Position numbers and translations under genes: made by a program
The notes under the pieces: generated by a model
Told to the model about the DNA's origin: nothing
Databases searched by the model: none
The model's input: the letters and a program-made list of their open reading frames with translations, nothing else
DNA from: Gammaproteobacteria bacterium
Lineage (GTDB): Bacteria; Pseudomonadota; Gammaproteobacteria; Natronospirales; REEB76
Direction of reading: 5' to 3'
Length of the DNA: 43,268 nt
Assembly (NCBI GenBank): GCA_028870845.1
Contig: JAGWOR010000022.1
Coordinates: 1-43,268, forward strand
Part shown: one piece after another, positions 40,751 to 43,268 of the stretch
Numbering within the stretch: the first letter of the stretch is position 1
Layout of the letters: each line of letters opens with the position of its first letter

Positions 40751-42907
40751 TCAGAGCGGGATGAGATTGGCGTAAGCCACAACCAGCCATTTGGCGCCCG
40801 CGCCGCTGAAATTCACCTGCACACGCGCCTGCGCCCCGCTGCCCTCGTAATCCAATACCGTGCCTTCGCCAAAACTAGGATGACGCACCCGCTGGCCGAG
40901 ACTCAAGCCGGCCGACCCATGGCTGTCGGAACCTGCTGGCAGTATGGCGAACGGCCGCGAGACCTGCACCCGCGGGCGGATTTCGCGCACCAGATCCGGT
41001 GGGATCTCGCGCAAAAACCGCGACGCCACCCCGTAGTTATCCATACCGTGCAGGCGGCGGCTTTCCGCATAGCATAGATATAGTTCACGCCGGGCGCGTG
41101 TTATGCCCACATAGCAAAGCCGGCGTTCCTCCTCGAGCCCATTCAGATCCTCGCTGGATCTCCCATGCGGGAACAGGCCTTCCTCCAATCCGCAGATGAA
41201 CACCATTGGAAATTCCAGTCCCTTTGCGGAATGCAGCGTCATCAGCTGTAGGCAATCCTCCCAATCCTGGGCTTGGCCTTCACCGGCTTCCAAGGCCGCA
41301 TGTGACAGAAACGCCGACAGCGGTGTCATGCCCTGCAGATCCTGCGGAACGAATCCACGTGCCGCACTTACCAGCTCCTGCAGGTTTTCGACGCGCGTTT
41401 CGCCACGCTCGCCTTTTTCCGCCTGGTAGTATTTCACCAGACCGCTGGCGTGTACCACATGATCCACCTGCTCGAACAGCTCAAGCCCGCGTACCTGTTT
41501 ATCCAGATCATTCATGAGCCTGGCAAAGCCCTCCAGCGAGTTCAGCACCCGGGGCGGAGCGTCTTTGTTCTCCAGCACCCGGCACAGTGCATTCCACATT
41601 GACTGAGCCTTGTGGCGCGCGCTTTCCCTCAGGCTGTCTAGTGTGCGTATGCCGATGCCGCGGGCCGGCAGGTTAATTATGCGTTCGAAAGACGCATCAT
41701 CGTGGCGGTTCTCTAGTAACCGCAGGTATGCCAGCGCATCCTTGATCTCCTGGCGTTCGAAAAACCGCGGCCCGCCATAGACTCGGTAGGGTATGGACTC
41801 CGCCAGCAGGCGCTCTTCAAAAACCCGCGATTGGGCATTCGAACGGTAGAGCACGGCGATCTCGCGGCGCGCTCCCCCCTGCTCCTGCCAGCGCTTGATC
41901 TGGTCGATGACGAACTGCGCTTCATCCTGTTCGTTGTACGCGGCATACACGCTGATGGGCGCGCCTTCGGACCCGCTGGTCCATAAATTCTTGCCCAGGC
42001 GTGCGCTGTTGTGGGCGATCAAGGCATTGGCAGCTCTGAGGATATTACCGGTGGAGCGGTAATTCTGTTCCAGACGGACCATGCGGGCATTGGGAAAATC
42101 CTTTTCGAACCTGAGCATGTTCTCGATGCGGGCACCGCGCCATGCATAGATCGACTGGTCATCGTCACCCACCACAAACACGGGAATCTGCCGGCCTGTG
42201 AGCAAGCTGATCCAGGCATATTGGATCGCATTGGTATCCTGAAACTCATCCACCAGCACGTGGCGGAACCGCTGTTGATAATGGGACAACAAGTCCGCGT
42301 TGTTGCGCCACAGTTCCAGGGCCCGCAGCAGCAATTCCGCGAAATCCACCATGCCGCCGCGTTCACAAGCAGCCTCATAGGCCGCATAGGCACGCAACAG
42401 CTGCCGCTGCGTGGGATCTTCACTCGGGTGGATATGTTTGGCCCGCAGACCTTCGTCCTTGCGCGCATTGATGAACCACTGCAGCTGGCGCGGTGGATAG
42501 CGGGCTTCATCCAGATCCAGGCCTTTGAGAACCCGGCGTATGAGCCGGTACTGGTCATCCGAATCCAGAATCTGAAATGCCTGCGGCAGTCCGGCTTCGC
42601 GCCAATGCTGGCGCAGCAGCCGGTGGGCCAGACCGTGGAAGGTACCCACCCACATGCTGCGTGCCGGACCGCCGATGAGGTGTTCGATGCGGCTACGCAT
42701 CTCACCCGCGGCTTTGTTGGTAAAGGTAACCGCGAGTATGCCGTGGGCTGAAAGTTGTTCTGCCTGGATCAGCCAGGCGATCCGATGTACCAATACACGG
42801 GTCTTGCCGCTGCCGGCGCCCGCCAAAACCAGCATCGGGCCCGCACCGGCCGTCACCGCTTCACGTTGTGCGGAATTCAACGGTTCGAGGATCGCAGTGA
42901 CATCCAT
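40751..42907 (-). CDS. uvrD: DNA helicase II (UvrD/Rep family, SF1)
   Basis: A 718-aa 3'-5' helicase for nucleotide excision and mismatch repair. SF1 motifs appear in order: Q-motif LNSAQREAV, motif I LAGAGSGKTRVL, Ia VTFTNKAAGEM, II VDEFQDTN, III VGDDDQSIYAWRGA, IV YRST, V TLHSAKGLEFPMVF, VI CYVGITRAR. The C-terminal ~60 residues (LGQRVRHPSFGEGTVLDYEG) form the tudor-like domain of UvrD/PcrA that contacts RNA polymerase, favouring UvrD over Rep. Length is normal for UvrD. Confidence 0.97.
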   Translation of the reverse strand: MDVTAILEPLNSAQREAVTAGAGPMLVLAGAGSGKTRVLVHRIAWLIQAEQLSAHGILAVTFTNKAAGEMRSRIEHLIGGPARSMWVGTFHGLAHRLLRQHWREAGLPQAFQILDSDDQYRLIRRVLKGLDLDEARYPPRQLQWFINARKDEGLRAKHIHPSEDPTQRQLLRAYAAYEAACERGGMVDFAELLLRALELWRNNADLLSHYQQRFRHVLVDEFQDTNAIQYAWISLLTGRQIPVFVVGDDDQSIYAWRGARIENMLRFEKDFPNARMVRLEQNYRSTGNILRAANALIAHNSARLGKNLWTSGSEGAPISVYAAYNEQDEAQFVIDQIKRWQEQGGARREIAVLYRSNAQSRVFEERLLAESIPYRVYGGPRFFERQEIKDALAYLRLLENRHDDASFERIINLPARGIGIRTLDSLRESARHKAQSMWNALCRVLENKDAPPRVLNSLEGFARLMNDLDKQVRGLELFEQVDHVVHASGLVKYYQAEKGERGETRVENLQELVSAARGFVPQDLQGMTPLSAFLSHAALEAGEGQAQDWEDCLQLMTLHSAKGLEFPMVFICGLEEGLFPHGRSSEDLNGLEEERRLCYVGITRARRELYLCYAESRRLHGMDNYGVASRFLREIPPDLVREIRPRVQVSRPFAILPAGSDSHGSAGLSLGQRVRHPSFGEGTVLDYEGSGAQARVQVNFSGAGAKWLVVAYANLIPL

Positions 42908-43038
42908 GCCGGCATTTTAACAGAGCGGTCCGAAGTCCTTGGCCGATGCTTACAGGGTGTCGCGCAAGGCAGGTTCATATCGTTAGCGCGGACCGGATCG
43001 GGAAGTTTTCGTTGGCGGCCGCATTACTGGTGCGGTGA

Positions 43039-43268
43039 TCAGCGCCTGGAATCCGGTTTCCGGGGCAGAGGATAGATGGCTTGCGGCCAAGGGATCGGAG
43101 TTTTCTGCTGCATTTCAACGATGCGTGCCACCGGCACCAGCTTGATGCCCTGATTTTCGAGCGACGCCAATTCCCTGGCAAGCACACCGAGAGTCGCCGG
43201 ATGAGGGTGGCCGATAGCCAGTGCGAAACCATTTTTGCGCGCTATCTCTAGCAGGCGTTTGAATTGAT
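43039..43268 (-). CDS. Divergent polysaccharide deacetylase (YibQ/DUF610), 5' end outside window
   Basis: An open frame enters from the right edge and ends at a TGA at 43041-43039, giving the last 75 codons. The sequence includes FKRLLEIARKNGFALAIGHP, then HPATLGVLARELASLENQGI and KLVPVARIVEMQQ, which match the C-terminal end of YibQ-type divergent polysaccharide deacetylases, with the conserved GHPHP turn. These are predicted periplasmic enzymes of the NodB-like fold, often beside peptidoglycan-hydrolase activators. Only the C-terminal part can be judged. The gap to uvrD (42908-43038) shows nothing notable. Confidence 0.8.
   Translation of the reverse strand, partial: QFKRLLEIARKNGFALAIGHPHPATLGVLARELASLENQGIKLVPVARIVEMQQKTPIPWPQAIYPLPRKPDSRR

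Overview
The window reads as ordinary chromosomal DNA of a gammaproteobacterium. GC content is moderately high, genes are densely packed, and many neighbour pairs overlap by 4 bp. Several blocks match arrangements I know from gammaproteobacteria such as Pseudomonas: convergent ppk/ppx, yifB-ubiK-PII, algZ-algR-hemC-hemD followed by hemX-hemY, tatABC, and pip-dtd. I cannot assign a genus. I see no prophage, CRISPR array, toxin-antitoxin pair or defence island.

Layout. 1-2.0 kb: a truncated secreted Asp-box (BNR-like) protein, a hemolysin III/TrhA membrane protein and a small exported protein. 2.1-5.7 kb: polyphosphate kinase and exopolyphosphatase, tail to tail. 5.9-9.2 kb: a small zinc-ribbon protein, an unrecognised 151-aa protein with a good intrinsic terminator, and an exported penicillin/AHL acylase-family enzyme. 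9.2-10.2 kb: tRNA-Arg(CCG), a 16-bp copy of its 3' end, and a membrane-anchored cytochrome c5-like protein. 10.3-12.2 kb (minus strand): yifB/comM and ubiK. From 12.2 to 26.1 kb everything is on the plus strand: PII, two coupled DUF4124 proteins, speA, an MFS transporter, a 3-hydroxyisobutyrate dehydrogenase-family enzyme, algZ-algR, hemC-hemD-hemX-hemY, an ACT-domain malic enzyme and an outer-membrane-type protein. 26.1-30.4 kb: a Mpo1-like protein, a DUF4442 protein, a lemA-TPM-TPM operon, DUF192 and DUF2062 proteins. 30.5-32.3 kb: an ABC-2 exporter. 32.3-33.6 kb: a perfect 22-bp tandem duplication and a decayed MscS-type channel gene. 33.6-37.5 kb (minus): an orphan membrane-anchored protein, an EamA exporter, tatC-tatB-tatA and a HisA-like protein. 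37.8-39.2 kb (minus): dtd and pip. 39.2-43.3 kb: an intergenic region with an unassigned intrinsic terminator, a DUF2007 protein, a LOG-family protein, uvrD and the 3' end of a divergent polysaccharide deacetylase gene.

Functional links. The hem block carries out the preuroporphyrinogen and uroporphyrinogen III steps of tetrapyrrole synthesis, with HemX/HemY as membrane-bound accessory proteins, and sits behind a LytS/LytTR-type two-component pair. ppk/ppx make and degrade polyphosphate. tatABC is a full twin-arginine translocase. lemA-TPM-TPM forms one overlapping unit.

The most unusual items are: a HisA homologue beside tatABC that keeps the scaffold but has lost nearly every catalytic and phosphate-binding motif; an mscS-like gene with two separate lesions next to a 22-bp tandem repeat; the duplicated tRNA-Arg 3' end; and an orphan terminator in a 358-bp gap that could mark a small RNA. 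No completely new multi-gene system is evident.
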